Assembly (NCBI GenBank): GCA_018268465.1
Contig: JAFDWN010000016.1
Span: 1 to 64,000 of the forward strand
DNA from: Actinomycetota bacterium
GTDB taxonomy: Bacteria > Actinomycetota > Actinomycetes > Mycobacteriales > Mycobacteriaceae
Direction of reading: 5' to 3'
DNA: 64,000 nucleotides
Shown: piece after piece, positions 18,041 to 27,358 of the stretch
Numbering within the stretch: position 1 is the first letter of the stretch
Layout of the letters: every line of letters begins with the position of its first letter
Position numbers and translations under genes: made by a program
The notes under the pieces: model-generated
What the model was told of the DNA's origin: nothing
Database searches by the model: none
What the model saw: the letters and a program-made list of their open reading frames with translations, nothing else

Positions 18041-18098
18041 GAAAAACGGCAACGGCCCCGCCGGGTGTCGATCGGGATCGACACCGGGCGGGGCCGTT
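18041..18098 (-). terminator. Rho-independent terminator of the lipoprotein gene
   Basis: On the minus strand, 15 bp after the lipoprotein stop, lies a very stable stem with arms about 20 bp each (AACGGCCCCGCC + GGTGTCGAT and complement) around a CCCG loop at 18051-18098. It is followed by GCCGTTTTTC. This is a classical hairpin plus T-tract, insulating the downstream ssu promoter. Confidence 0.82.
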
Positions 18099-18113
18099 GG
18101 CGGAGAGCCGGAT

Positions 18114-18833
18114 TCAGTGGGTGAAGCGGAAGGTGCCGTTGACCAGGGTCGCCTTCACGGGCTTGCCGTTGATCGACGATCCGAAGGAGCCGTCGTTGAG
18201 CCGGGACAACTGGTTGGCCTGCTGGAGTATCCGCTTGTTGCGGACCTCGGCGCGGAACTGGTCGTTCTTGAGGATCTGCAGTTCGGCCTGTTCGAAATCA
18301 CGGCCGCTGGTGCCGTTGAGCTGCACACCCAGTGCCGACCCGTCGGGCCGCAGCACCCACGACGCCCGCACCCCGTCGACCTCGGCGGTGTACATGCCCG
18401 CGGGATCGGCGACCGGGGCGGCGGTGAACGTGTAGGTGACGCCGTCCATCGTCAGGTCGCCCGCGACATCGGTGCCGTCGAACGACGCCTTGAGGGTGTC
18501 ACGGAACCGCGACGTGACGTCGATGGCCCCGTCGTCCTGATTGCCGAAGAACCATGCCTCGTCGTCGGTGCCGTTGCAGGCGTATGCGGCGATCTCGGAT
18601 CCCTCGACGGCGATGCCGATCGTCATGGTCTTGCCGTCCTTCTCCATATCGGCGATGTATCTCGCCTTCTCGGGGAACGGTGCGGCGGTGGCGGGCGCGA
18701 CGGCCGTGGTGGTCGTCGCGTCCGGTTCGGACGTCGAAGCCTCGTTGGAGGTGCCGCCCGAGCAAGCAGTCAGGGTGCCCAGTGCGAACATCGCACTGAC
18801 ACCGAGGAGCAGGATGCGGGTGTGCTTTTTCAT
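18114..18833 (-). CDS. Conserved mycobacterial lipoprotein, function unknown
   Basis: A 239-residue protein, ATG at 18833 (MKKHTRILLLG). The signal peptide ends in lipobox LTAC, with lipidated Cys near 24. A Ser/Thr/Ala-rich linker (25-55) precedes a domain starting KARYIADMEKDGKTMTIGIAV. That domain contains AYACNGTDDEAWFFG and DLTMDGVTYTFTAAPVAD and ends NGTFRFTH. The sequence looks like a beta-rich ligand-binding or envelope domain common in mycobacteria. Its role is unknown. It has its own strong terminator downstream. Confidence 0.72.
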   Translation of the reverse strand: MKKHTRILLLGVSAMFALGTLTACSGGTSNEASTSEPDATTTTAVAPATAAPFPEKARYIADMEKDGKTMTIGIAVEGSEIAAYACNGTDDEAWFFGNQDDGAIDVTSRFRDTLKASFDGTDVAGDLTMDGVTYTFTAAPVADPAGMYTAEVDGVRASWVLRPDGSALGVQLNGTSGRDFEQAELQILKNDQFRAEVRNKRILQQANQLSRLNDGSFGSSINGKPVKATLVNGTFRFTH

Positions 18834-18924
18834 ACGACCAGCATCTAGGGCCGGCGCTCGGCCCACATGAAGATCGTGTGGAGATTACGTGGAGATCTGC
18901 CGTGCGCGCCGAGCAAACGGGCGG

Positions 18925-20202
18925 TCAGACGGCGAGGAAGGCACGCATCTCGTCGAGGAAGACCGGCCAGGCCGGTTCCGTCGCGGTCAGCAGGTGGTTG
19001 TTGCTGGCCAGTGCGACCAGCCGGGAGTCGGGGATGAGGGCGGCGAGTTCCTCCCCGAATCGCATCGGCACCCGGTGGTCGTCGCGGGAGTGCATGATCA
19101 GCGTCGGGCACCGTACGTCGCGGGCCTCGTCGCGCACGTCGATGCCGGCGAACTCGGTAAGGAAGCGAACCGCATTCTCCGGGGACGTGGTCCGGCGCTG
19201 CAGCTGGTCGAACGCGGCCCAGTCCGAGCGGGTGCCGTCCGGCAGGAACTGCGCGGCGAACACCTGCCTGAACGCCGGGTCGTCGCGACCCCAGCCCACC
19301 CGGGCCAGGTCCAGATCCAGTGCGGCAGCTTGCTTTTCCTCGTCATTGACCGCCCGCACCGCACGGCCGCGGGCGTAGGCGCCACACAGGACGAGGTGGC
19401 TGACCCGGTCGGGATGCCGGGCGGCGTAGGAAACCGCCACGGCACCGCCCTGGGACACCCCCAGCAGCGGGAACCGTTCAAGCCCGAGCGCCTCGACCAC
19501 CGACTCCAGATCCGTCACCCAGTCGTCGAACGTGAAATCGTCCGCCTCCCAATCGGATAGGCCGCAACCGCGTTCGTCGTAGCGGATGAAGGTGTGCGCC
19601 GACGAGAGATCACGCACCCAGTGCTTCCACACGGGGCTTTCGATGTCGTAGCCCAGATGGGTCATCCAGTTGGCGGCGCGCACCAGGGGTGGGCCCTCAC
19701 CCGCCACTGCGTAGGCCAGCCGGACACCGTCCGCGGCCCGGCAGAACGCGATGTGCTGGCGCGGGGCGGGCGGCTGGGGGGCCGCCGACGCCACCGCAGC
19801 GTCGCCCGCCGTGATGGTGCCGACGAACTGGTAACCGCGGCCGCGTACGGTGCGGATGTAGCGCTGTGACTCCCCGTCGTCGCCCAACGCCCGCCGGACC
19901 GCTTTGATCCTGCTGGTCAGCGCGGCCTCACCGACGAAGCGTCCGCCCCACACGGAGTCGAACAGCTCCTCCTTGCTCACGAAACGGTCGTGGTGACGCA
20001 CAAGTTGGGTGAGGACGTCGAACACCTGCGGCTCGACCCGGATGACCGCACTACCGCGCCGCAACTCGTAACGCCCGGTGTCCAGCACGAAATCGTCCCA
20101 CCGCCAGACGCGTGCGGGAGTCGACTCGGTGTCGGCCAAGGTCGGCGCTACCTCATCTCGGCGATATCGCGGCGACGTGTTGTCGGGGTTGTCGTCGCTC
20201 AT
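18925..20202 (-). CDS. OmpR-type winged-helix DNA-binding domain fused to alpha/beta hydrolase
   Basis: A 425-residue two-domain protein. Residues about 32-132 form an OmpR/PhoB-type winged helix: YELRRGSAVIRVEPQVFDVL, VSKEELFDSVWGG, TSRIKAVRRALGDDG and YIRTVRGRGYQF. After an Ala/Pro linker, residues about 150-425 form an alpha/beta hydrolase. Its nucleophile elbow is GVSQGG, the acid is in HSRDDHRVP and the His in SNNHLLTATEP, so the triad looks intact. No signal peptide or membrane segment is present. It may be a one-component regulator whose hydrolase domain senses or turns over a ligand. Targets are unknown. Confidence 0.85.
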   Translation of the reverse strand: MSDDNPDNTSPRYRRDEVAPTLADTESTPARVWRWDDFVLDTGRYELRRGSAVIRVEPQVFDVLTQLVRHHDRFVSKEELFDSVWGGRFVGEAALTSRIKAVRRALGDDGESQRYIRTVRGRGYQFVGTITAGDAAVASAAPQPPAPRQHIAFCRAADGVRLAYAVAGEGPPLVRAANWMTHLGYDIESPVWKHWVRDLSSAHTFIRYDERGCGLSDWEADDFTFDDWVTDLESVVEALGLERFPLLGVSQGGAVAVSYAARHPDRVSHLVLCGAYARGRAVRAVNDEEKQAAALDLDLARVGWGRDDPAFRQVFAAQFLPDGTRSDWAAFDQLQRRTTSPENAVRFLTEFAGIDVRDEARDVRCPTLIMHSRDDHRVPMRFGEELAALIPDSRLVALASNNHLLTATEPAWPVFLDEMRAFLAV

Positions 20203-20223
20203 CGTACGGCCTCGCAGCCTCGG

Positions 20224-20574
20224 CTACCGCCAGCCGTCGGCCGCCCTGGCCGCCTGCATCAGCGCGTCGCACAGCTCACGCAGTTCCGCCCCACCGGCCC
20301 CTTCGTCGACCGCGGTGGCGACGTCCTCTGCCGCGCAGCGCACTTGGTAGACGCGGTCGGAGAGCTGCGAGGCCTCCTCTGCGGTGAGCACCACACAGTC
20401 GTCGGCCAACGCGGTGCCCTTGACCATCGCACGCTGCTCGTATGCCCGCTGGCGACAGGACTGGCGGCAGTACTGGCGGCGCCGTCCCATGCCGATGTCG
20501 GACACCTCACGCCCACACCAGCGACAGGGCTGCGGACGGCGTGAACGGCCCGGTGTTGTGATCGCGGATGCCAC
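20224..20574 (-). CDS. Small FCS-like zinc-finger protein next to rbpA
   Basis: A 116-residue protein from the GTG at 20574. The frame can extend to a TTG at 20673, but that would leave only 28 bp for the rbpA promoter. It has a treble-clef-like motif CRWCG...RRRQYCRQSCRQRAYEQR (about residues 14-45), followed by an acidic helical region TAEEASQLSDRVYQVRCAAED. It occupies the place of M. tuberculosis Rv2049c, beside rbpA in the divergent direction (from memory). A nucleic-acid or transcription-related role is possible but unproven. Confidence 0.7.
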   Translation of the reverse strand: MASAITTPGRSRRPQPCRWCGREVSDIGMGRRRQYCRQSCRQRAYEQRAMVKGTALADDCVVLTAEEASQLSDRVYQVRCAAEDVATAVDEGAGGAELRELCDALMQAARAADGWR

Positions 20575-20701
20575 GGAATCCGACTGTAGACCGCCGACCG
20601 GCGCGAACGGCGTATCATCGTCGGCTGGGTCGGGAACTTCGCGCCGCCGTGCCGCGTTGATGTATCCGGACAAAAACTGGTTCGTGCAAGGAGAGTTGAC
20701 G
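20575..20701 (+). promoter_or_regulatory. Probable rbpA promoter region
   Basis: The gap upstream of rbpA contains a -10-like TATCAT at 20613-20618 (TANNNT form). A strong ribosome site aaggagag lies just before the ATG. No clear -35 element is seen. rbpA is usually stress-induced, so other promoters may exist. Confidence 0.35.
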
Positions 20702-21040
20702 ATGGCTGATCGTGTCCTGCGAGGCAGTCGCCTCGGAGCTGTGAGCTACGAGACCGACCGCAACCACGACCTGGCGCCTCGTCAGGTCGCCCGATACCGC
20801 ACCGACAACGGTGAAGAGTTCGACGTGCCGTTCGCCGACGACGCCGAGATCCCCGGCACGTGGCTGTGCCGGAACGGCATGGAGGGCACCCTCATCGAGG
20901 GTGACATCCCCGAACCGAAGAAGGTCAAGCCGCCGCGCACGCACTGGGACATGCTGTTGGAGCGCAGGTCGGTCGAGGAGCTCGAGGAACTGCTCAAAGA
21001 GCGGCTCGACCTGATCAAGTCGCGCCGCCGCGGCAGCTGA
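20702..21040 (+). CDS. rbpA: RNA polymerase-binding protein RbpA
   Basis: A 112-residue protein, essentially the same length as M. tuberculosis RbpA (Rv2050). It starts MADRVLRGSRLGAVSYETDR (N-terminal tail), followed by the core domain with PFADDAEIPGTWLCRNGMEG. A basic linker PEPKKVKPPRTHWDML and the sigma-interacting domain RRSVEELEELLKERLDLIK complete it. It binds RNA polymerase and group I/II sigma factors, stabilises open complexes and contributes to rifampicin tolerance. The position beside ppm1 is conserved in mycobacteria. Confidence 0.97.
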   Translation: MADRVLRGSRLGAVSYETDRNHDLAPRQVARYRTDNGEEFDVPFADDAEIPGTWLCRNGMEGTLIEGDIPEPKKVKPPRTHWDMLLERRSVEELEELLKERLDLIKSRRRGS

Positions 21041-21058
21041 GGCAATCGCGGCCCCGCG

Positions 21059-21835
21059 TCAGGAGCTGACCGGAGCCGCACCGCGGGCGCGATCCATGCG
21101 CCCGCGGATACCCCACTCGGCCACCTTGAACATGGCCTCGCGGATATTGGACCCGCTCATCTTCGACTGACCCAGTTCACGTTCGGTAAAGGTGATCGGA
21201 ACCTCGACGACGGTGAAGCCGTTGTTGATGCTCCGCCAGGTCAGGTCGATCTGGAAGCAGTAGCCCTTCGAGTCCACCGCGGTCAGGTCGATCTTCTCCA
21301 GCACCTCGCGACGGTAGGCGCGGTAGCCGGCGGTGATGTCGTGGATGTTCACGCCCAGCAACAGCCGTGAGTAGGTGTTGGCGGTCTTGGACAACGCCAG
21401 CCGCCGCCAGGGCCAGTTGCGCACCGTTCCGCCGGGCACGTAACGCGACCCGATGGCCAGGTCCGCACCGGCGTCGATCGCGTCGAGCAGCCGGTGCAGC
21501 TGTTCGGGTGCATGGCTCCCGTCGGCGTCCATCTCGACGAGCACCGAGTAGCCCCGGTTGAGGCCCCACGCGAACCCCGCGAGGTAGGCCGCGCCGAGCC
21601 CCGCCTTGCTTGCGCGGTGCATCACATGGATTCGGTCGGTGTCGGCCAGGGCCAGGTCGTCGGCGAGGTCACCGGTGCCGTCGGGGCTGCCGTCGTCGAC
21701 CACGAGGATGTGCACCTCCGGCAGCGCCTGGTGCACGCGCCCCACGATCAACGGCAGATTCTCCAGCTCGTTGTACGTCGGGATGATTACCAGAGTGCGC
21801 TCACTCGGGCGTTCGCCCCCGTGACCGGTGTCCAT
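21059..21835 (-). CDS. ppm1: Polyprenol monophosphomannose synthase
   Basis: A 258-residue GT2 glycosyltransferase. [13 protein letters not shown] (about residues 17-29), [12 protein letters not shown] and the metal-binding EMDADGSH are present. The C-terminal [14 protein letters not shown] is characteristic of dolichol-phosphate-mannose synthases. It transfers mannose from GDP-mannose to polyprenyl phosphate, supplying lipomannan, lipoarabinomannan and protein O-mannosylation on the outer face of the membrane. It lies 9 bp downstream of lnt. In M. tuberculosis the two domains are one polypeptide (Rv2051c); here they are separate. Confidence 0.95.
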   Translation of the reverse strand: MDTGHGGERPSERTLVIIPTYNELENLPLIVGRVHQALPEVHILVVDDGSPDGTGDLADDLALADTDRIHVMHRASKAGLGAAYLAGFAWGLNRGYSVLVEMDADGSHAPEQLHRLLDAIDAGADLAIGSRYVPGGTVRNWPWRRLALSKTANTYSRLLLGVNIHDITAGYRAYRREVLEKIDLTAVDSKGYCFQIDLTWRSINNGFTVVEVPITFTERELGQSKMSGSNIREAMFKVAEWGIRGRMDRARGAAPVSS

Positions 21836-21844
21836 GTCGCTCCT

Positions 21845-23662
21845 TCAACGTTGCTGCCCTCGTCGGGTTCCGCCCTTGGCGGGCCGACGACGCACGAACT
21901 TTCCATTGTGCAGCATCGCGGCGAGTACGGAGACCACTCCGGCAGCGACCAGCACCAGCTGGATGGCCGGACCCCACCGTGTCGCCGGTGTGATCTCGGT
22001 CTTCAGCCGGATGGTCGCGTCGAGGTAGGCGGGTTCGAAGAATGCGGTGCGTGCCAGTTCACGGCCGTCCGGCGCGATCACGGCGCTGATTCCGGTGGTA
22101 CCGGCGACGACGGTGTATCTGTCGTGTTCGACAGCACGCAGCCTGCCGAACGCCAGCTGCTGCTCACTCATCGCGGCGTTGAACGTCGCGTTGTTCGACG
22201 GGACGGCCAGCAGCTGCGCTCCGTTGAGCACGGAATGCCGGGCGGCCCGGTCGAAGATCACTTCCCAACAGGTCGTCACCCCGACCGGAACACCCGCGGC
22301 GTCCACCACCCCGGAGCCGCCACCGGGCACGAAATACCCGGCACGGCTGGCGTAGGGCGAGAGCAGACTGAAGAAACTCCGCCACGGCAGATATTCGCCG
22401 AAGGGCTGGACGATGTTCTTGTCATGGCGATCGGTCGGTCCGGCAACCGGATCCCACACGATCACCGAGTTCGTCGAGACCGGGTTCTCCGGTGTGTAAC
22501 CCGGGGCGGCGAGCACTCCCCCGACCAGTATCGGCGCGTCGATCGCCTCGGCGGCGGTGGTGATCTGGCGGGCCGCGTCCGGATTGGCCAGCGGGTTGAT
22601 GTCCGAGGAGTTCTCCGGCCAGATGACCAGCCTGGGCTGGGCGGCGCGTCCGGCCTTGACGTCGTCGGCGAGCCGAATGGTTTCACGCACGTGGTTGTCG
22701 AGCACCGCGCGGCGCTGGGCGTTGAACTCCAGGCCCAGCCGCGGCACGTTGCCCTGCACGGCGGCGACCGTGACCGACGGGTCGTCGGTGGCGCCCGCCC
22801 CGGACTGCCGGACCTGCGGCCACACCAGCGCCGTCGTCATCAGCACGACGCAGACGGCCAACCCGGGCAGCACCACCGCGGGACGCGTCGCCGTCGCGTC
22901 GCCGCCGGCGCGCCACCACCGCAGGATCTCCAGCGATATGGCCGCGACGCTGAAGCCGCTCAGCGCGACGGCGAACGAAACCAGCGGCGCGCCGCCGAGG
23001 TGGGCGAGCGCCAGCAACGGCCCGTTCGTCTGGCCGAATGCGACGACACCCCACGGGAATCCGCCGAACGGAACCGAGGATTTCAGCCACTCCTGGGCGG
23101 CCCACAACGCGGCGAACCACAGCGGCCAGCCGGGCAACCGCCGCACCGCGACCGCGAGCAGCCCGAACAGGGCCGGGAACAGCGCCTGCACGAGCGCCAG
23201 CATCAACCACGGAAGGGCCCCGACCAGTCCGCTGATCCACGGCAACAACGGCACGTAGAAGGCGACGCCGGCCAGAAAGCCGTACCCGAATCCGCCGGCG
23301 GGTGTCGTCGACTCCCTGGTCAAGACCCAGGCCAACAGACCCATGGCGACGAATGCCGCCCACCACCAACCCCACGGCGGAAAGCTCGCGCACAACAGCA
23401 GACCGGCCGCGACCGCGACGCCGATCCGCGGCAGCCGCGCCAGTACGGCTCTGCCGAACCGTCCGGCTCGCGACGGGCGCGCAGGCATGGGCTTCTCGGC
23501 GCGCCCCGACTCAGGGTCGGCCGCCGTATCGGTGGTCACCTCGTCATCGGCAGCCGTGCCGGTCGCGGCCGCGTCACCGGTCGATGCGGCGGTCACCACC
23601 GCACCCTCGTCCACCGGTCCGTCCGCATCCTCCGCGCGGCCGGTCCGTGCGGCCTCATCCAT
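21845..23662 (-). CDS. lnt: Apolipoprotein N-acyltransferase
   Basis: A 605-residue protein from the ATG at 23662, which overlaps the end of the amidohydrolase gene. After an acidic Ala/Thr-rich tail of about 55 residues come about seven membrane helices (65-280). A nitrilase-like domain follows (about 290-560) with the Glu-Lys-Cys triad in [19 protein letters not shown] and [10 protein letters not shown] last membrane helix and a basic tail end the protein. It adds the third acyl chain to the N-terminal Cys of lipoproteins such as SsuA here. Operon with ppm1, which it may hold at the membrane. Confidence 0.95.
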   Translation of the reverse strand: MDEAARTGRAEDADGPVDEGAVVTAASTGDAAATGTAADDEVTTDTAADPESGRAEKPMPARPSRAGRFGRAVLARLPRIGVAVAAGLLLCASFPPWGWWWAAFVAMGLLAWVLTRESTTPAGGFGYGFLAGVAFYVPLLPWISGLVGALPWLMLALVQALFPALFGLLAVAVRRLPGWPLWFAALWAAQEWLKSSVPFGGFPWGVVAFGQTNGPLLALAHLGGAPLVSFAVALSGFSVAAISLEILRWWRAGGDATATRPAVVLPGLAVCVVLMTTALVWPQVRQSGAGATDDPSVTVAAVQGNVPRLGLEFNAQRRAVLDNHVRETIRLADDVKAGRAAQPRLVIWPENSSDINPLANPDAARQITTAAEAIDAPILVGGVLAAPGYTPENPVSTNSVIVWDPVAGPTDRHDKNIVQPFGEYLPWRSFFSLLSPYASRAGYFVPGGGSGVVDAAGVPVGVTTCWEVIFDRAARHSVLNGAQLLAVPSNNATFNAAMSEQQLAFGRLRAVEHDRYTVVAGTTGISAVIAPDGRELARTAFFEPAYLDATIRLKTEITPATRWGPAIQLVLVAAGVVSVLAAMLHNGKFVRRRPAKGGTRRGQQR

Positions 23663-25259
23663 GGATGACGACACCCCGACTGACCGTCTGCCTGCACCGC
23701 GGCAGAGGTTCGTCGGCCGACAGCCGTGGCAGCGCAGGCACGCGCGATCTCGGATCCGTCGACCAGCGCAACACCCCCGCCGAACCCGCCTGACCCGGTA
23801 CGCCGACCTCGAACACATCGGTGTCCCACACGGCGTAGGACGCGGGTGCACCGGGAACCAGGGTCCCCGTGACGCCGTCGCGCACCCCGCCGGCACGCCA
23901 GCCGCCGCGGGTCGCCGCGGCGAATGCCGCGCGCGCCGAGACCGAGCTGGCGGGTGTCCGATGGTTGCTGGCAGCGCGCACCGTGCTCCACGGATCCATG
24001 GCGGTGACCGGGGCGTCAGACCCGAAGGCGAGGGGCACGCCTTCGGATGCTAACAGCGCAAACGGATTGAGCTCGCGGGCCCGTTGCGGGCCCAGACGCT
24101 GGGCGTACATACCGTCGGCGCCACCCCAGAGGGCGTCGAACCCGGGCTGCATGCTTGCGGCGACCCCCCACGAACCGAGCAGTCGCGCCTGCGCGGGGGT
24201 GACCATCTCGAGGTGCTCCAGCCGGTGCCCGCAGCCGGCCACGGCGGGCACACCGAGCTCCCCGACGACCCGCGCGAACGCATCGACCACGGCGGTGACG
24301 GCGGCATCGCCGATGACATGGAAACCGGCGGTGACGCCGGCTTCGGTGCAGGCGCGCAGGTGGGCGGCCACGGCGTCGGTGTCGAGGTAGGTGTTACCGG
24401 TCACCCCGGGCGCATCGGCATAGGGTTCGTGCAACCAGGCGGTGTGTGAGCCCAGCGCGCCGTCGACGAAGAGGTCGCCGGCCAGTCCGTGTGCACCGGT
24501 GGCGTCGAGGATCTCACGCGCCGCAGCGGCGCAGTCCACCGCTTCACCCCAGTAGCCGATCACCTCGACCCCGTGCTCGATCGCGCGCACGCCCAGCCAG
24601 TCGTCGATGCCGCCGATCTGCGGACCCGCGCACTCGTGAACGGCGACGACGCCGCATCCCGCCGCGAAATCCAGCGCGGCGACCCGCGCGCGATGCAGCT
24701 GGTCGGGGGTCAGGCGGACACGGGCCGCGGCCCGCACCACGTGGTGGGCCTCGGCGGTGAGCGGGTCGTCGGGGTGATGCCCGGCCGCGGCGGCCAGTCC
24801 CGCCGCCAGTCTGCGCAGCGCGGTCGTCGCGACGGCGGAGTGGACATCGACCCGCGCCAGGTAGGCCGGCCGGTCCCCGAGGACGGCGTCCAGTTCGCCG
24901 GTACTCGGTGCGCGGCGTTCCGGCCACCGCGACTCGTCCCAGCCGTGGCCCCAGATCGGGCCGTCGCCGTGAGTGCGGGCGAAGTCCTCGACGAGCGCAA
25001 GGCAGTGCGTCAGTGAGGTGGCACCCCGCAGGTCGAGTCCGACCAGGCTGAGTCCGGTGCCCGTCAGGTGGACGTGGCTGTCGACGAACGCCGGCGCCAC
25101 GAATCCGCCGTCCAGGTCGACGACGGTGGCGCCCGGGAACTGGGCGCGTCCGACGGCGTCGCTGCCCAACCAGGCCACGACACCGTCACGCACCGCCATC
25201 GCGGTCGCGTCGGGAACTGCCGGGCTGTGCACCCGGCCATTGATCAGAAGAGTGGTCAC
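23655..25259 (-). CDS. Amidohydrolase, YtcJ-like (Amidohydro_3)
   Basis: A 534-residue amidohydrolase with GTG start directly after the fxsA stop. It shows the N-terminal metal motif DSHVHLTG (near residue 60), the YtcJ-type [23 protein letters not shown] near 265, FHVIGDAAV near 315 and HRLEHLEM near 345. The C-terminal metal Asp is in [15 protein letters not shown]. Such zinc-dependent enzymes hydrolyse amide or ester bonds of poorly defined substrates. It lies between fxsA and lnt in one minus-strand unit. Confidence 0.88.
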   Translation of the reverse strand: MTTLLINGRVHSPAVPDATAMAVRDGVVAWLGSDAVGRAQFPGATVVDLDGGFVAPAFVDSHVHLTGTGLSLVGLDLRGATSLTHCLALVEDFARTHGDGPIWGHGWDESRWPERRAPSTGELDAVLGDRPAYLARVDVHSAVATTALRRLAAGLAAAAGHHPDDPLTAEAHHVVRAAARVRLTPDQLHRARVAALDFAAGCGVVAVHECAGPQIGGIDDWLGVRAIEHGVEVIGYWGEAVDCAAAAREILDATGAHGLAGDLFVDGALGSHTAWLHEPYADAPGVTGNTYLDTDAVAAHLRACTEAGVTAGFHVIGDAAVTAVVDAFARVVGELGVPAVAGCGHRLEHLEMVTPAQARLLGSWGVAASMQPGFDALWGGADGMYAQRLGPQRARELNPFALLASEGVPLAFGSDAPVTAMDPWSTVRAASNHRTPASSVSARAAFAAATRGGWRAGGVRDGVTGTLVPGAPASYAVWDTDVFEVGVPGQAGSAGVLRWSTDPRSRVPALPRLSADEPLPRCRQTVSRGVVIHG

Positions 25260-25790
25260 TTACTCGGGTTTGCGCTCCAGCGCCCGCGACTCGGCCGATG
25301 CCGCCGGCTCGGTGGTCGCCGGAGCATCGACGACGTCGATGACCTCACCGTCGATGACGTCTCCGCGGTCGGTCGGGTAGGCCCGCCGGAATCCGTCGGC
25401 ACCCGCGGACGGCATCCCCACGGTGATCAACGTGACCCTGCGTGCGGCGAGCGCGGTCACCAGCGGCCGGGCGGCCGCCCGCGTCGGCGGCAGCAACAGC
25501 AGAGCCCCGAGGAGGGAGCTGGCCAAGCCGGGCACCACGACGAGCACCGTACCCAGTGCGACGAGCACGCTGTCGGTCGCCAGGCCCGCCTGCCCGCGCG
25601 GGGCGCCACCGCTCAGGCCGGCCTGCAGCCGCTGGACGTGCCGCTTGACCTGGGATCCGGCCAGCGCCAGCCCGACGACGAACGTCGCGAGAAGCAGCAG
25701 GATCGTCCAGCCGAAGCCGATCGTCGCCGTGAGCGCCACGATGACCGCGAGTTCGACCACGACATAGAGCAGGAACAGCCGCATCACCAT
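25260..25790 (-). CDS. fxsA: FxsA family membrane protein
   Basis: A 176-residue membrane protein with the FxsA core: MRLFLLYVVVELAVIVALT, GFGWTILLLLATFVVGLALA, GQAGLATDSVLVALGTVLVVVPG and LGALLLLPPTRAAARP. A hydrophilic acidic C-terminus follows (about 135-176). FxsA overexpression relieves F-exclusion of phage T7 in E. coli; the normal role is unknown. Matches the position of Rv2053c relative to ppm1. Confidence 0.9.
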   Translation of the reverse strand: MVMRLFLLYVVVELAVIVALTATIGFGWTILLLLATFVVGLALAGSQVKRHVQRLQAGLSGGAPRGQAGLATDSVLVALGTVLVVVPGLASSLLGALLLLPPTRAAARPLVTALAARRVTLITVGMPSAGADGFRRAYPTDRGDVIDGEVIDVVDAPATTEPAASAESRALERKPE

Positions 25791-25867
25791 GTCCCCTCAA
25801 CGCTCGGCACCGCCACGGGGTTCCGCATGTTACCGGTGGGGTGGACGCGGGTTCGCCGACGGTCCGG

Positions 25868-26251
25868 TCAGGCCGCCGCGCGCAGTTCGAGCCCGATGTT
25901 CTTGGTCATACCGCCGCGCCACTTGCTGAACAGATTGAACACCTTCCCCACCAGCCCGTAGCGCTGACCGATCGCGTCGTAGACCGCGGCGGTTGCCGAT
26001 TTGTCGAGGACGGTCGCGACCGCTTCGACCGCGTCGCCCTTGGGGTTTCCCCGGACATCGCAGGCGGCCAGGGTGACGTTCGGCGTGTTGCGGATCCGCT
26101 TGACCTTCCAGGAATCCGCCTCGGTGATCACGAGCAGACGATCACCGTCGGGTGCCGCCCAGATCGGGGTGGGTTTGGGTCTGCCGTCCTTGGTGAAGGT
26201 GGTCAGCAGGACGTACTTGGCGGCGGCGACTTCGGCAAAGGTGGCAGGCAT
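25868..26251 (-). CDS. PPOX-class F420/FMN-dependent protein (Rv2061c-like)
   Basis: A 127-residue single-domain split-barrel flavin/F420 protein; ATG at 26251. Key segments are KYVLLTTFTKDGRPKPTPIWAAPDGDRLLVITEADSWKVKRIRNTP (abbreviated) and TLAACDVRGNPKGDAVEA, typical of the actinobacterial PPOX F420-dependent group. These bind F420H2 or FMN and reduce small molecules. The C-terminus FNLFSKWRGGMTKNIGLEL is also conserved. In M. tuberculosis the next gene upstream would be cobN; here it is absent. Confidence 0.85.
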   Translation of the reverse strand: MPATFAEVAAAKYVLLTTFTKDGRPKPTPIWAAPDGDRLLVITEADSWKVKRIRNTPNVTLAACDVRGNPKGDAVEAVATVLDKSATAAVYDAIGQRYGLVGKVFNLFSKWRGGMTKNIGLELRAAA

Positions 26252-26354
26252 GTGATCCAAGGTAGCCGGATGCGGTGGACGGTTTCAGGCTTCGCCGTCG
26301 CTGCGCACCAGCCGACCGGTCACGGCGCTGCTGGTGTCCGCGCCGGCCTGCGGC

Positions 26355-26462
26355 TCACCGGTCGTATCCGCGCCAGCGCTCGTGCCACGACTGCGGGTAG
26401 GGCTTGCCGACGAACGCCCCGAGGAGAAGCAGAACCACGCCGAATGCGATGAACACGGACAT
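26355..26462 (-). CDS. 35-residue single-span membrane protein
   Basis: A very short gene: ATG at 26462 preceded by GGAAGG with 7-base spacing. The product is a hydrophobic helix (SVFIAFGVVLLLLGAFVG) followed by a basic/aromatic tail (KPYPQSWHERWRGYDR). The good ribosome site and clean membrane-helix-plus-positive-tail design support a real small protein. No family recognised. It lies in the stretch where a cobN gene would be expected. Confidence 0.55.
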   Translation of the reverse strand: MSVFIAFGVVLLLLGAFVGKPYPQSWHERWRGYDR

Positions 26463-26683
26463 TGCCGTACCTTCCGTGACGATGATTGCCCTTGGGCAAC
26501 AACAGTTGTCAGCAACGTACGGGGCAAAGCGGCCAATGTGACCGGCTTGTGCGCGACGAGACAGGTTGCGCAAAATTGTGACACACGTCACTGTCACCGC
26601 CGGCCTGCGAGCCTCCTCGCATCCGGAGCCACCCACAACGCGTCAAATGCTGCGGCGCAGAGCTTTTCGCGCCACCACCACGA

Positions 26684-27004
26684 TCAGAGCCGATCCATCT
26701 CCCTGGCCATCTGCGACCGCTCCAGATAGGCGCAGCGGGACGGCTGGTCATGCCGCACCGGGCGGCGCTCGGCCCTCACGCGCCTGCGCGACCGGGCGCC
26801 GTCGATAAGACCGCGGATCTCACTCATCGGATTCCACCGGCGCCGCACCGGTGCGGTGGCGGTGGTGGCGAGACGCACCTCCTGCTCGCTGATCAGCACC
26901 GGCCCACCGCAGGAATGCTCGGATGTCATGGCGTCGGCGGCGCCGGGCATCGACGAGTCGGCCTCGAGTCGCACCGGCTCGGCAGGCGTTGTCACGTCAG
27001 TCAT
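26684..27004 (-). CDS. Hypothetical mycobacterial protein
   Basis: A 106-residue protein from the ATG at 27004, preceded by GGGGGAGGG. The sequence has an acidic N-terminus, a central CGGPVLISEQEVRLATTATA and a basic part (RRRWNPMSEIRGLIDGARSRRRVRAERR), ending YLERSQMAREMDRL. The C-terminal phrase ending in M[A/S]REMDRL feels familiar from mycobacterial small proteins, but I cannot name it. No cofactor motif is visible. Confidence 0.5.
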   Translation of the reverse strand: MTDVTTPAEPVRLEADSSMPGAADAMTSEHSCGGPVLISEQEVRLATTATAPVRRRWNPMSEIRGLIDGARSRRRVRAERRPVRHDQPSRCAYLERSQMAREMDRL

Positions 27005-27358
27005 CTCGGAACCCTCCCCCGGGGTGGCACCAGCACTGTCCGGCGTCAGCCGGATGTCCATGCCAGAAACGTACGACCATTCTCGAGCAACCTCACGAGT
27101 AGCGAACTACCTGTTTGTGCAGCTACCTCCTTTCAGATGCGCGTTGCCGTACTCACCTGCCGTCACCCGTCTCACGTCACCGTTGTGAACAGCGCCGATA
27201 CCGACCTTGCACGCGGATTCCGGTGCGACACAATGCCCGTCCTCCACGAGGACACCCCACCAGCAACCTTGACGGAGCGACAAGCGATGACAGATATCGA
27301 TTTCGGCTAACTCGACGGGGCGGGCATCGTGGTTATCCCTAGAATGACCGGCGAGACG
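27005..27358. other. Intergenic region upstream of cobG, no gene seen
   Basis: This 354-bp gap separates a minus-strand hypothetical from cobG. It contains a short GTAGTTCGCTAC hairpin near 27103 on the minus strand and a ribosome-site-like AGGAGGTAG near 27122-27130 (minus) without a following ORF. I looked for a cobalamin riboswitch (B12 box) and saw none. Confidence 0.4.

Noticed and set aside
27005..27358. Cobalamin riboswitch upstream of cobG.
   Set aside because: I looked for the B12 box and the surrounding paired elements and saw none. The region seems an ordinary promoter gap.
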